A stretch of 64,000 bases of DNA from Metaruminococcus_A gallistercoris. Lineage in GTDB: Bacteria > Bacillota > Clostridia > Oscillospirales > Ruminococcaceae. The stretch spans positions 3,694 through 67,693 of the forward strand of contig CAJFNQ010000025.1 in NCBI GenBank assembly GCA_904394975.1, read 5' to 3'. Every line of letters starts with the position of its first letter. Positions within the stretch are counted from its first letter, which is position 1. A program made the position numbers and the translations under genes. Below the pieces are notes generated by a model. It was not told the DNA's origin. It did no database searches and saw only the letters and a list, made by a program, of their open reading frames with translations. Positions 1 through 8,319 of the stretch are shown one piece after another.

Positions 1-192
1 GATCATATCCGCCGCGTTGAGGTCCATATGGCTGAGCAAAACATCCGGCATTACACGGATTCCGTGCGAGCTTTTTACCACCACGCCGGTCACGCCGACC
101 ATTTTTACTTCCAGCTCACACCGACGGAGATAATCCACAGGGGTAAGCGCTTCGATCTCCTCAAAACCGTCTGCCAAAAACACATAAATCAT
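1..192 (-). CDS. DJ-1/PfpI family protein (partial, N-terminal 64 residues)
   Basis: This is the beginning of a minus-strand gene whose 3' part lies outside the window. The reading frame from the ATG at 192 is open to base 1 and starts MIYVFLADGFEEIEALTP, the hallmark N-terminus of the DJ-1/ThiJ/PfpI family (glutamine-amidotransferase-like fold), including the GFEEIE segment. The catalytic Cys would come later and is not visible. A strong GGAGG ribosome binding site sits 7 to 8 bases upstream. It follows the GNAT gene by 42 bp and is probably the last visible gene of the thyX operon. Family members act as deglycase/chaperone-like proteins or are linked to thiamine genes; which applies here cannot be told. 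Confidence 0.85.
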   Translation of the reverse strand, partial: MIYVFLADGFEEIEALTPVDYLRRCELEVKMVGVTGVVVKSSHGIRVMPDVLLSHMDLNAADMI

Positions 193-234
193 GAAAATCC
201 CTCCTGTTATATCATTCGTCAATGCCACCGGCAT

Positions 235-1104
235 TCAGTCCAGAACAAGGTTCATATAACCATCCGCACGGGAACTGATTATATTCGCAGAAGCAGGCTC
301 CAGCGGGCACAGCATCCCGTGCCGCAACACCGTTTCACCGTGCACGCAGGGGAATTTGACCTGAACCGATTCCGCCTCATACCGTTTAAACAGTCCGGGC
401 AAAAACTGCTTCAATACAGGTTCTTCCAAATTTGTCTCTTTTACGACAACTGTTTTCTCTATTTTAGTACAAACCGCATAGCCTTGTAAACCCTTACCAT
501 CTGTAAGATGCAGAATTTCACCGCCTGTGAACGCGGATTCGTCAAACAGGTAACCGGTCGCCTTTTCAGAAAAGGAAAACGAATGACTCATTTTGGAAAG
601 ATATTCGCGGCGAAGAGAGCAGAACGTTTCTCGCTGCGCCGGAGCAATACTGCCGTAAGCCGGCAGACCGAAAGGATTTTCGTACCGCTTTACACAAACA
701 GAAAAAGCCGTACGATAACCCAGACGGGCATAGTATTCATACAGGCTGTCCGAAGCCGGGAACAATGCTGAAACAGTGACTCCTTTGTTTAAAAGATGCT
801 CATGTGCCGCCTTTAACAAAGCGGACGCATATCCTTTTCCCTGAGCGGCAGGGTCAGTCGCCACCGCGTAAACATACGCCGCAGGATAACAGATATCGTT
901 TGCACGGTACTCCGCAGGGATGAGCGTGAGCATAGAACAGATCTCGTCTTCCGCCCGCAGAACAAGTGTCTCAAACAGCGGAAACCCATGCTGATAATAA
1001 AAATCCAGATAAGCATCGCCGTCTCCGAAACAGCGCTGCCAGATCATTCTGCACGCAGCAAGATCCGCCGGGCCAGCCTTGTTGATGCAATACCCTTCAC
1101 TCAT
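235..1104 (-). CDS. GNAT family N-acetyltransferase
   Basis: A 289-residue protein with an acetyl-CoA-binding GNAT signature: the segment VATDPAAQGKGYASALLKAA (about residues 80-100) contains the Q-G-K-G-Y-A loop that binds the CoA pyrophosphate. A later segment with YYARLGYR fits GNAT motif B. The length exceeds a minimal GNAT domain (about 150), so the C-terminal half probably carries a second domain, as in Eis-like proteins; this is inference. Its ATG overlaps the stop of the DUF2156 gene by 4 bp (ATGA), indicating translational coupling. The substrate is unknown. It lies in the same operon as the thymidylate genes, but no functional link is evident. Confidence 0.8.
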   Translation of the reverse strand: MSEGYCINKAGPADLAACRMIWQRCFGDGDAYLDFYYQHGFPLFETLVLRAEDEICSMLTLIPAEYRANDICYPAAYVYAVATDPAAQGKGYASALLKAAHEHLLNKGVTVSALFPASDSLYEYYARLGYRTAFSVCVKRYENPFGLPAYGSIAPAQRETFCSLRREYLSKMSHSFSFSEKATGYLFDESAFTGGEILHLTDGKGLQGYAVCTKIEKTVVVKETNLEEPVLKQFLPGLFKRYEAESVQVKFPCVHGETVLRHGMLCPLEPASANIISSRADGYMNLVLD

Positions 1105-1991
1105 CGTGGTGTCACCCGGTAACGGACGGTAAATTTCACCGGATTATAAGAAAGCTTCGCGCGCCGGAGGCCTTCTACACCCAAATCCTCCTCACGGTTG
1201 ACAAACTCGTAATCGGAAGCGAACATCCGCACAAACTCCCGGTTGATCATAGGATAAGCACCAGGAACCTGCGAGTCAGCCTTTTCCACATGAACGATAA
1301 ACGTGTTGGAGTTGACCGGTTCGCCGAACGAGTAAGCGACGACCCGCCCCTCCTGTTTTAAAATACACCCCTTGAATCCAAGTTCAAAAAAGTGGTCAAG
1401 CGCTTTACGCACTGCGCACATTTCTTCCCGCTTGCTCTCATCTTCTCCACAGTCATTCTGCGCACACCAAAAAGCGTTGAATTCCTTACACAAATGAATG
1501 TTTTCTTCGGTGACCGGTTCCGCGCTCCACTCTTTTTCAATAAAACGGTTGATAAAGTTTCGTTTGGAATGAAGTTTTTTCCCTTTGAGCGTCATAAGAC
1601 TTTCGGAAGAATAGATATAATCAAAGTAATCCCGCCGCTCAGCGAAATCGAACCGGCCAGGGAACAGTTCCTCCAGCTTTTTCCGATTTCGCTCATGGCT
1701 GACGTGCATGACAAACGGAAAACCGTTTTCCTCGGCATAATCCATCATCAGCTCGATTACCTCTTTTAAATCGCCCTCACCCGCCGGAAAGGAAAAATGT
1801 TTGGCGTCTTCATTAAACTGAAGATAAAAGTCCTTATACCGTCCGATTTTGGAATGATACGCGTTGGCCCAGATAAAATTGTTGCCAAAGCAATATTCAC
1901 TGCCGTAAAAATCACTTTTTTTCAACAATTCGTCGATCCAAGGCTTATCAGAAAGCTCAATTTTTCGAAATTGCAGTTTTGTTGTAACCAT
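1101..1991 (-). CDS. DUF2156 domain protein (GNAT-fold, LPG-synthetase C-domain-like)
   Basis: A 296-residue protein starting MVTTKLQFRKIELSDKPWI. Its overall pattern, with an N-terminal SEYCFGNNFIWANAY segment, a central HSKRNFINRF segment and a C-terminal NREEDLGVEGLRRAKLSY segment, matches the DUF2156/COG4866 family. That family has a double GNAT fold and is related to the C-terminal domain of phosphatidylglycerol lysyltransferase, but lacks the membrane flippase part. No membrane segments are visible, so it should be cytoplasmic. Family members are thought to transfer acyl or aminoacyl groups, with no agreed substrate. It overlaps the GNAT gene by 4 bp and follows tmk by 6 bp. Confidence 0.8.
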   Translation of the reverse strand: MVTTKLQFRKIELSDKPWIDELLKKSDFYGSEYCFGNNFIWANAYHSKIGRYKDFYLQFNEDAKHFSFPAGEGDLKEVIELMMDYAEENGFPFVMHVSHERNRKKLEELFPGRFDFAERRDYFDYIYSSESLMTLKGKKLHSKRNFINRFIEKEWSAEPVTEENIHLCKEFNAFWCAQNDCGEDESKREEMCAVRKALDHFFELGFKGCILKQEGRVVAYSFGEPVNSNTFIVHVEKADSQVPGAYPMINREFVRMFASDYEFVNREEDLGVEGLRRAKLSYNPVKFTVRYRVTPR

Positions 1992-1997
1992 GTTGTT

Positions 1998-2663
1998 TTA
2001 CATCCTATCCATTATTGATAAAAGCTGTTGTTGAATTTCTTCCACGCTGCGGACCTGGCCCTGCTCATCCACGCAGGACACAACCTGCCAGCCGCGTTTC
2101 TCTGCCGCGTACAAAGCGGAAACCCGGCAAGAAAGCAGGTACGAAACATCCTTTTCGTGAATGTCCTTTTTCTGCTCATCGCCATGATACCGCCCGGATA
2201 AAAGCGTTTGCGAAACCTCCGGCGGCATGTCCAAAAACACAACGGCATCCGGTTTGGGAAGCCCGAGCAGGCGGTATTCATAATCCTCCAGCCAGGAAAG
2301 ATAATTGTCCCACTCCTGCCGGGGCAATTTTGACATCTGATGGATGGCGTTGGAGGTCGTATAACGCGCCGCCAGAATAAAGCCGCCGTTTTCGTACGGT
2401 TTCTGCCAGAATTTCTTATAGCTCGCGTAACGGTCGACTGCGTAAAAAGATGAAGCGGCATAAGCGTTGACATCGCCCGGCTCTCCGCCAAACTCACCGG
2501 CCAGGTACATTTTGACCAGCGCCGAAGAAGGCTCCGCGTAATCCGGGAAAGAAATAGGCGTTACCTCCCGTCCGCGCGCCTTTAAACTTTGTTCCAATAA
2601 AGCAAGCTGGGTGGATTTTCCGCTCCCGTCCAATCCGTCCAGTACAACCAGTCTTCCATTCAT
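1998..2663 (-). CDS. tmk: thymidylate kinase-like protein with altered DRY motif
   Basis: A 221-residue P-loop kinase of the dTMP kinase type, expected to phosphorylate dTMP to dTDP. The Walker A motif GLDGSGKST is at residues 10-18, SFPDY at 38-42 and a lid-like Arg segment at LLSGRYHGD. The central motif, normally Asp-Arg-Tyr/His, reads AARYTTSNA here: residue 99 is Ala (codon 2367-2369), although the next residues match the family. Loss of that aspartate could weaken activity. The start overlaps thyX by 4 bp (ATGA), so dTMP synthesis and phosphorylation are co-expressed. The gene is intact, with no frameshift. Whether this is the main Tmk or a diverged paralogue is open. Confidence 0.85.
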   Translation of the reverse strand: MNGRLVVLDGLDGSGKSTQLALLEQSLKARGREVTPISFPDYAEPSSALVKMYLAGEFGGEPGDVNAYAASSFYAVDRYASYKKFWQKPYENGGFILAARYTTSNAIHQMSKLPRQEWDNYLSWLEDYEYRLLGLPKPDAVVFLDMPPEVSQTLLSGRYHGDEQKKDIHEKDVSYLLSCRVSALYAAEKRGWQVVSCVDEQGQVRSVEEIQQQLLSIMDRM

Positions 2664-3433
2664 TCAGTTTTCCCCCGCATGGCGCGATAATGCGCACGCA
2701 CCTCTTCCGGCTTTCCGCAGCTCATTTTCCCCTCCGGGCAGTTGCCTCGAAGACAAGGCGGTCCTGCCTTCGCAAACAGGTTCGGCGACACTTCCAGCAC
2801 CAGCCTCAGCATCTCATTGGCGAGTTCGCGAATCTCCCACTGAGCGCGGTTGCAGCAGCGGTGCGCAAAAAAGTTTAACAGGCTCCGTGCGTTAAACGTA
2901 GCAATCATCTTGGTATCACAGGCGTTGGGGAGAACAAAACGCGCGTCTTCAATCGCCTTTTTCTCCGCTTTACGGCGGGCGCTTTTTTCGTCAAGACCGG
3001 CTGCGAGAAATTCTTTTTCATGCTTGTCCATCAACAACGCAGTCAGCTGTTCGTAAGCCGCAAAGCTCTCCTGCATCGAGCGCAAGAACACCTCTTTTGC
3101 CCCGGGGCAAGCTTCAATTTCCGGCGGTGTAACAAATTCAAAATGCTTTTCCTGTACATACCGCTGGCTTTGCACGCTGTAAGAAGCAATGCGGTGCCGG
3201 GTAATCTGCGCCAAAAGCGAACGGGAAACCCCTTCAATGGCGAAGGTGAACGACGCGTGCTCAATCGGGCTTTCGTGTCCGATCTGAGCGAGCATCTCAA
3301 CAAAATCCGCCGCCTTTTCGTCCGTAAGGCCATCGTACAATGTATCGACCGAAGCGGGGCTGTAACACAGCTTGGCCGCACAGGCAACCACCTTTTCCGG
3401 CTCCGGCGTATGAGCAATGAGAGTTACTTTCAT
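2660..3433 (-). CDS. thyX: FAD-dependent thymidylate synthase ThyX
   Basis: A 257-residue flavin-dependent thymidylate synthase that makes dTMP from dUMP using methylene-tetrahydrofolate and NAD(P)H. The diagnostic ThyX signature RHRIASYSVQSQRY is present, with the first RHR and the later Ser and RY at the required spacing. FNARSLLNFFAHRCC toward the C-terminus also fits the family. The frame is open upstream to 3505, but the start is placed at 3433: AAGGAG lies 6 bases before the second of two adjacent ATGs, giving MKVTLIAH. The end overlaps tmk by 4 bp. A ThyX next to a thymidylate kinase makes functional sense. A short Cys-containing tail (CLRGNCPEGKMSCGK) closes the protein. Confidence 0.95.
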   Translation of the reverse strand: MKVTLIAHTPEPEKVVACAAKLCYSPASVDTLYDGLTDEKAADFVEMLAQIGHESPIEHASFTFAIEGVSRSLLAQITRHRIASYSVQSQRYVQEKHFEFVTPPEIEACPGAKEVFLRSMQESFAAYEQLTALLMDKHEKEFLAAGLDEKSARRKAEKKAIEDARFVLPNACDTKMIATFNARSLLNFFAHRCCNRAQWEIRELANEMLRLVLEVSPNLFAKAGPPCLRGNCPEGKMSCGKPEEVRAHYRAMRGKTE

Positions 3434-3536
3434 CATATTCTCCTTTCTTACGAATACACATTCGCAAAGCTTGTCCGGCCATAGTTCAGGTGCCGTTTCC
3501 GGCAAGCCTTTCGGCCGTTTTATAAAAGCAGCTTTT

Positions 3537-3568
3537 CCGGCACCGGGAGGGAACCCTCCCGGCCGACC
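3537..3568 (-). terminator. GC-rich hairpin after the Cys-rich gene
   Basis: Perfect 9-bp arms CCGGGAGGG and CCCTCCCGG (3543-3551 and 3554-3562) with a 2-base loop lie just downstream of the gene ending at 3587. On the minus strand the hairpin is followed by GAAAAGCTGCTTTTATAAA rather than an uninterrupted U-run, so termination is plausible but not certain. Confidence 0.5.
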
Positions 3569-3586
3569 GGAGAGGCTGTATTACAG

Positions 3587-4402
3587 TCAACGTTTGGGTG
3601 TGTCGCAGTCACAATCTGACGGTGACGAACAATCCGTGTTAAGCTTCGGCGGGAAAAACTCATCCGCCGGGAACTGAATGCCGCGAAAGATTTCACAAGG
3701 GTCTTCAGTGTTGCAGCAACACTCTTTTTCCGGCACACAATAATCGTAAGCCGGAACAAGCAGCTGAACCCGGCGCTGCAGGTTAACAATGGAAAACAGA
3801 CCAAGTGTTGCAAACACATTTCTGCCCGGAATAACTGCACAGAAGTTGCCGTCAAATTCCGCTGCGACTTCCGGCGGGATATTGATGCACGGCTCATAGC
3901 AGCAATCGTTGCGCGGGCACATCTTTACCGCAAGGAAAATCGGCTCCACAAGCTGGATGCTCGCAGTCGGCAGACTGTTGCCGCAGTAATCAAACCGGTT
4001 GATGAGATTCGCATCGGTCGAGTAGGTCGCAACATTGCCTTCACTGCCGTACAGAATCACTTTCTTGGTAAACACGGCAAGGCCGGTAACCTCTGTGGGC
4101 GCGCTGACCGGAGAGGTGAACGCCTCAACAGCCATCTTGAAGAAGAAGGTGATATCCACCGAGTAAAACCCTTTGTTAAACGCGACCGGTTCCACATTCA
4201 TGTAAACATTAAGTACCGCTGCTTTCTTGCTTTTTACACTTACGGCCGCATCGATGATGCTTTGTGCAGTGTCTGTGAAATAGACCTGAAGGTCTTCAAA
4301 ACAGTCTTTGGCACTGCAGGAATCGTAGATTCTGGCCGTTTCAATGCAGACCGCTTCTTTAAAGCCATTGTCACAGCAGCCCGACGAAAATTTTTCAGCC
4401 AT
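3587..4402 (-). CDS. conserved Cys-rich protein of unknown function
   Basis: A 271-residue soluble protein that I cannot assign to a named family. It has no signal peptide or membrane segment. Cysteines cluster at the N-terminus (SSGCCDNG, DSCSAKDC), in the middle (CPRNDCCYEPC) and near the C-terminus (VPEKECCCNTEDPC), and it ends in an Asp/Cys-rich tail. Between these lie hydrophobic beta-like segments such as SVDITFFFKMAVEAF and VILYGSEGNVATYST. The start has a very strong AAGGAGG site, suggesting high expression. I have an impression that similar proteins occur in other clostridia, and a spore-coat or metal-binding role is conceivable, but nothing in the sequence proves it. It is monocistronic, downstream of pcrA. 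Confidence 0.6.
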   Translation of the reverse strand: MAEKFSSGCCDNGFKEAVCIETARIYDSCSAKDCFEDLQVYFTDTAQSIIDAAVSVKSKKAAVLNVYMNVEPVAFNKGFYSVDITFFFKMAVEAFTSPVSAPTEVTGLAVFTKKVILYGSEGNVATYSTDANLINRFDYCGNSLPTASIQLVEPIFLAVKMCPRNDCCYEPCINIPPEVAAEFDGNFCAVIPGRNVFATLGLFSIVNLQRRVQLLVPAYDYCVPEKECCCNTEDPCEIFRGIQFPADEFFPPKLNTDCSSPSDCDCDTPKR

Positions 4403-4482
4403 AATGATCCTCCTTATGTCCTTATTAAAGCAAATTGCCTTAATACATAATATGGAGAATACGGCACTTGGTGCATAATGAA

Positions 4483-6843
4483 TCAGATTTTTTTCAACCG
4501 AGCAAAATTCGCCATGATTTTTTTAGTACCAACCTTATCAAACGCCACTTCAACCAGCACATCGTTCGCCATGGGAGTCATGGAAACGACCATACCGTTT
4601 CCGAATACCCGGTGGCTGACGGTATCGCCCACCTTAAAGTCGATAGCGGCCGGCGCAGCTTTTGCCGGGCGGCCCGCCGGCTCAACCGAAAAGGCAGCCG
4701 GTACCTGTTTTGTCTGCGGCTGGTAAGGGGTATATGTATGAACGGTCAGGTCCTTCCGGTCGGTCAGTTCACCCGGTATCTCCTCAAGGAAGCGGGAAGA
4801 ACGGTTGCGAGTAGTGGAGCCGAACAGCATACGCGACGCGGCGCTGAGCAGGTACAGCTTTTCTTTCGCGCGGGTAATGCCCACATAGGCAAGCCGGCGT
4901 TCCTCCTCCAGCTCCTCCGGGAAATTAAGAATGTTACGGGAAGGAAAAATTCCTTCCTCCATCCCCACAATATATACGTAAGGAAACTCCAGCCCTTTTG
5001 CGGAGTGCAGAGTCATCATCACAACACTGTCCTCCGACTGGTTGAGATTATCCAGATCAGTGTAAAGCGCAACCTCTTCCAAAAAGCCGGAAAGAGAGGC
5101 GTCATCCTGGTTTTCTTCCTCGTAATTTTTCATGTTGGATTTCAGCTCTTCAATATTTTCCAGCCGGACTTCCCCTTCCGGGCCGTCCGCCTGAAGCATG
5201 AGCCGGTAGCCGGTCTCCTGCAGCAGCTGATCCAACAGATCTTCCAATGACTCCTGTTCCGCGGCAAAGGCCAGTTCGGTGATGATCCGGACAAACTCTT
5301 TGAGCGGCCCACTACGCCTGGACAGCGCCGGATAGGTATCCGCCTCCCGGAGAACCTCAAACAGCGGGATTCCCTCCCCTTCGGCGATCTGCTCCGCGGC
5401 GGCGACTGTGGACGCGCCGATGCCGCGCTTGGGCTCGTTGATGATCCGTTTGAGGCGCACACTGTCGCTCGGGTTGTTGATCACATTCAAATACGCGAGC
5501 ATATCTTTGATCTCTTTCCGCTCGAAGAACTTATGCCCGCCAATGATCCGGTACGGGATATTACTGCGGATGAAGTAACGCTCCACGCTGTTGGACTGGG
5601 CATTCATCCGGTAAAGAACGGCGTGGTCGGAATATTTCCTGCCGTTTTTCACGTTTTCCACAATGCTGGAAGCAACAAACTCCGCCTCAGCGCTTTCGTC
5701 CGACGCACGGCGCACGACGATTTTCTCCCCGTCACCGTTCTGGGTCCAGAGCCGCTTTCCCTTCCGTTCCTGATTGTGAGAAATGACCGCGTTTGCCGCG
5801 TCGAGGATATTCTGGGTAGAGCGGTAGTTCTGCTCCAGACGAATGACGACCGCATTCCGAAACTGTTTCTCAAAGCTCAAAATGTTTTCAATCGTCGCAC
5901 CGCGGAATTTATAAATACTCTGGTCGTCATCACCCACAACACAGAGATTGTGGTGTTTTCCCGCAAGCAGGCTGACCAGACAGTACTGCGCGTGGTTGGT
6001 ATCCTGATACTCATCCACCAGAATATAACGGAAACGGTTCTGGTAATATTCCAGCACATCCGGAAACTCTTCAAATAAGCGTACAGTCAAAACAATAAGA
6101 TCGTCGAAATCCAGCGCGTTCGCTGTTTTTAAGCGGGTCTGGTACCGGTCATAAATTTTTCCGATCACCGAAAGGCGGTAATCACTGCCAACCGACTGAA
6201 TGAATTGTTTCGGCGAGAGCATTTTGTCCTTACTGCGGCTGATCTCTCCCAGCACCGCTTTGGGCGGGAACATTTTATCGCTGACACCGAGGTCTGCCAT
6301 GCTGTCTTTAACCACGCGAAGGCTGTCGTCAGTATCATAAATGGTAAAGCTGCCGGTGTAGCCCAGCCGGTCGATGTTCCGCCGCAGAATGCGTACACAC
6401 ACCGAATGGAAGGTGCCGGCATTCACTTCACCGCCGTCCTCACCCAACATTGCGTTAAGCCGCTCTTTCAGCTCTCCTGCCGCCTTGTTGGTAAAAGTGA
6501 TTGCAAGAATATTCCAAGGGCGCGGCGGACGCACTGCCAAAATCCCATGAACAGCTTCCCGTTCCTGCTCATTCGGATGCTGTACATACTGAGACAGGAA
6601 CTCAATTTCATGTTCGCCGATTTTTTCAGGAACCGCGGTATCCAGATAAGCGTTGCCGTAACTGAGCAGACAGGCGATCCGGTTGACCAACACAGTGGTT
6701 TTTCCGCTGCCCGCTCCGGCGAGAATCAACAGCGGGCCATCAACCGTAACCACCGCCTGCCGCTGCATATCGTTCATTCGGCTATATTCCTGCTCAATGA
6801 TTTTCTTTTTCAATGAAAGATAACGTTCCTGCAATTCAGACAT
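4483..6843 (-). CDS. pcrA: ATP-dependent DNA helicase PcrA/UvrD
   Basis: A 786-residue superfamily 1A 3'-5' DNA helicase for nucleotide-excision repair, replication restart and displacement of proteins from DNA. Motifs in order: Q-motif MNDMQRQAV (23-31), Walker A AGAGSGKTT (42-50), motif Ia ITFTNKAAGE, motif II VDEYQDT, motif III GDDDQSIYKFRGA, motif IV LEQNYRST, motif V TLHSAKGLEFPYVY and motif VI YVGITRAKEKLYL. The C-terminal 60 residues form the PcrA-type beta-hairpin domain (FKVGDTVSHRVFGNGMV) that contacts RNA polymerase in known PcrA proteins. An insertion after motif I (about residues 60-105, LSYGNAYLDTAVPEKIG onward) resembles that of some clostridial PcrA-like proteins. It has its own promoter at 6911-6939. 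Confidence 0.95.
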   Translation of the reverse strand: MSELQERYLSLKKKIIEQEYSRMNDMQRQAVVTVDGPLLILAGAGSGKTTVLVNRIACLLSYGNAYLDTAVPEKIGEHEIEFLSQYVQHPNEQEREAVHGILAVRPPRPWNILAITFTNKAAGELKERLNAMLGEDGGEVNAGTFHSVCVRILRRNIDRLGYTGSFTIYDTDDSLRVVKDSMADLGVSDKMFPPKAVLGEISRSKDKMLSPKQFIQSVGSDYRLSVIGKIYDRYQTRLKTANALDFDDLIVLTVRLFEEFPDVLEYYQNRFRYILVDEYQDTNHAQYCLVSLLAGKHHNLCVVGDDDQSIYKFRGATIENILSFEKQFRNAVVIRLEQNYRSTQNILDAANAVISHNQERKGKRLWTQNGDGEKIVVRRASDESAEAEFVASSIVENVKNGRKYSDHAVLYRMNAQSNSVERYFIRSNIPYRIIGGHKFFERKEIKDMLAYLNVINNPSDSVRLKRIINEPKRGIGASTVAAAEQIAEGEGIPLFEVLREADTYPALSRRSGPLKEFVRIITELAFAAEQESLEDLLDQLLQETGYRLMLQADGPEGEVRLENIEELKSNMKNYEEENQDDASLSGFLEEVALYTDLDNLNQSEDSVVMMTLHSAKGLEFPYVYIVGMEEGIFPSRNILNFPEELEEERRLAYVGITRAKEKLYLLSAASRMLFGSTTRNRSSRFLEEIPGELTDRKDLTVHTYTPYQPQTKQVPAAFSVEPAGRPAKAAPAAIDFKVGDTVSHRVFGNGMVVSMTPMANDVLVEVAFDKVGTKKIMANFARLKKI

Positions 6844-6910
6844 TCAACTTACCTCAAACTATTTTATATTAAAACGACTTGTCCTGTGAAAGGAATGGAT
6901 ACGGAAAATT

Positions 6911-6939
6911 ATTATATCACAGAATTCACGTAAAAGAAA
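6911..6939 (-). promoter_or_regulatory. pcrA promoter (extended -10)
   Basis: On the minus strand TATAAT (plus 6911-6916) is preceded by TGA, an extended -10, and 17 bases upstream by TTTCTT (6934-6939), a weak -35. It lies about 70 bp before the pcrA start. Confidence 0.5.
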
Positions 6940-7030
6940 GCGACTCCTCGTTCAAAAAGCAAAACCATTAAAACACATGGCTTCAAATTCTCGTTCATGC
7001 ACGTCAAACAGCATGAATTAAAACCAACAA

Positions 7031-7066
7031 AACAAAAAGCAGGCCAATAGAAGACCTGCTTTTTTG
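7031..7066 (-). terminator. oadB terminator
   Basis: Arms AGCAGG and CCTGCT (7039-7044 and 7055-7060) form a stem with A-rich and T-rich flanks. Read on the minus strand it is AAAAAAGCAGG, loop, CCTGCTTTTTGTTTTG: a typical intrinsic terminator 20 bp after the oadB stop. It may work in both directions. Confidence 0.85.
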
Positions 7067-7082
7067 CCAATTATTTTTTTGA

Positions 7083-8276
7083 TTAACCAAACACGCTGAG
7101 CAAAACGCCTGCTGCAACAGCAGAACCAATAACACCAGCTACGTTCGGGCCCATTGCATGCATAAGAAGGAAGTTGCGCGGATTTTCTTTCTGACCAACC
7201 TTCTGAGAAACACGGGCAGCCATCGGAACAGCAGATACACCAGCGGAACCGATGAGCGGATTGACCTTGCCTTTGGTGAAGATGTACATCAAATCGCCAA
7301 AGAGTACGCCGCCTGCTGTGCCAAGGCAGAATGCAAGCAGACCAAGGATAATGATCGCAAGTGTAGACGGGCTGAGGAAGTTGTCGCCAACCGCAGTCGC
7401 ACCAACGGAAACGCCAAGGAAGATGGTGACAATGTTCATCAACTCGTTCTGAGCGGTCTTGCTGATACGTTCAACCACGCCGCTCTCACGCATGAGGTTA
7501 CCGAGCATGAGCATACCGACCAGCGGAGCAGCATCCGGAACCAGCAGAGAAACAATCAGAGTGGTAACAATCGGGAATACGATCTTCTCGGTTTTGGAAA
7601 CCGGGCGAAGCTGCTTCATAACAACAGAACGCTGTTTCTTGGTGGTGAGCAGTTTCATAATCGGCGGCTGGATAATCGGAACCAGCGCCATGTAAGAGTA
7701 AGCAGCTACCGCAATGGAAGGCAGCAGATCAGGCGCAAGCGATTTGGTAACAAAGATCGCTGTCGGGCCGTCTGCACCGCCGATGATGCCGATGGAAGCC
7801 GCTTCCGGGCCGCCAAACGGGAAGAAATCCGGGAAGTACATACCAAGTGCCATCGCGCCGATAAAGGTGGTGAAAATACCAAGCTGAGCTGCTGCACCGA
7901 GCAGGAAGCTCTTCGGGTTCGCGATCAGCGGGCCAAAGTCGGTCATTGCGCCAACGCCCAAGAAGATGAGCGGCGGATAGATACCGAGTTTAACGCCAAG
8001 GTAAAGAATATCAACCAGTCCGCCTTTTTGCAAAACCTGACCGTAATCAATGGTCGTGCCGGCGAACAGTTCCGGATGATACACCTCACTGAGCGGAATG
8101 TTTGCCAAGAACATACCAAACGCGATCGGCAACAAAAGCAGCGGTTCAAACTTTTTAGCGATTGCCAAGAAAAACAGGACAAATGAAATAAGGATCATAA
8201 CGCCCTGCTGCCAGGTCATTGCCATAAAACCGGAGTCCTGGATAATGCCCTGTATAGTTTCTACAAATACGTCCAC
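7083..8276 (-). CDS. oadB: sodium-translocating decarboxylase beta subunit
   Basis: A 397-residue polytopic membrane protein of the OadB/MmdB/GcdB family, the subunit that couples decarboxylation of carboxybiotin to Na+ export. It carries the family signature IIGGADGPTAIFVT (164-177), whose Asp (168-170 region) corresponds to the essential Na+-site aspartate, and the C-terminal NPLIGSAGVSAVPMAARVSQ block. About ten hydrophobic segments are visible. It follows oadG by 43 bp and is followed by a terminator. No carboxyltransferase (alpha) or biotin-carrier gene is in the unit, so the substrate (oxaloacetate, methylmalonyl-CoA, malonate or glutaconyl-CoA) cannot be decided from the sequence. Confidence 0.93.
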   Translation of the reverse strand: MDVFVETIQGIIQDSGFMAMTWQQGVMILISFVLFFLAIAKKFEPLLLLPIAFGMFLANIPLSEVYHPELFAGTTIDYGQVLQKGGLVDILYLGVKLGIYPPLIFLGVGAMTDFGPLIANPKSFLLGAAAQLGIFTTFIGAMALGMYFPDFFPFGGPEAASIGIIGGADGPTAIFVTKSLAPDLLPSIAVAAYSYMALVPIIQPPIMKLLTTKKQRSVVMKQLRPVSKTEKIVFPIVTTLIVSLLVPDAAPLVGMLMLGNLMRESGVVERISKTAQNELMNIVTIFLGVSVGATAVGDNFLSPSTLAIIILGLLAFCLGTAGGVLFGDLMYIFTKGKVNPLIGSAGVSAVPMAARVSQKVGQKENPRNFLLMHAMGPNVAGVIGSAVAAGVLLSVFG

Positions 8277-8319
8277 AGTTTCACGTTCCTTTCATTCAAG
8301 ATTCAAGAACAAATACGGG

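Noticed and set aside
4403..4482. Sigma-G-like -10 (CATATTA) before the Cys-rich gene
   Set aside because: Only the -10 fits; no matching -35 at 17-18 bp.
7158..8186. 342-codon plus-strand frame opposite oadB
   Set aside because: Arg/Asn/His-rich shadow of a membrane protein gene, not a plausible protein.
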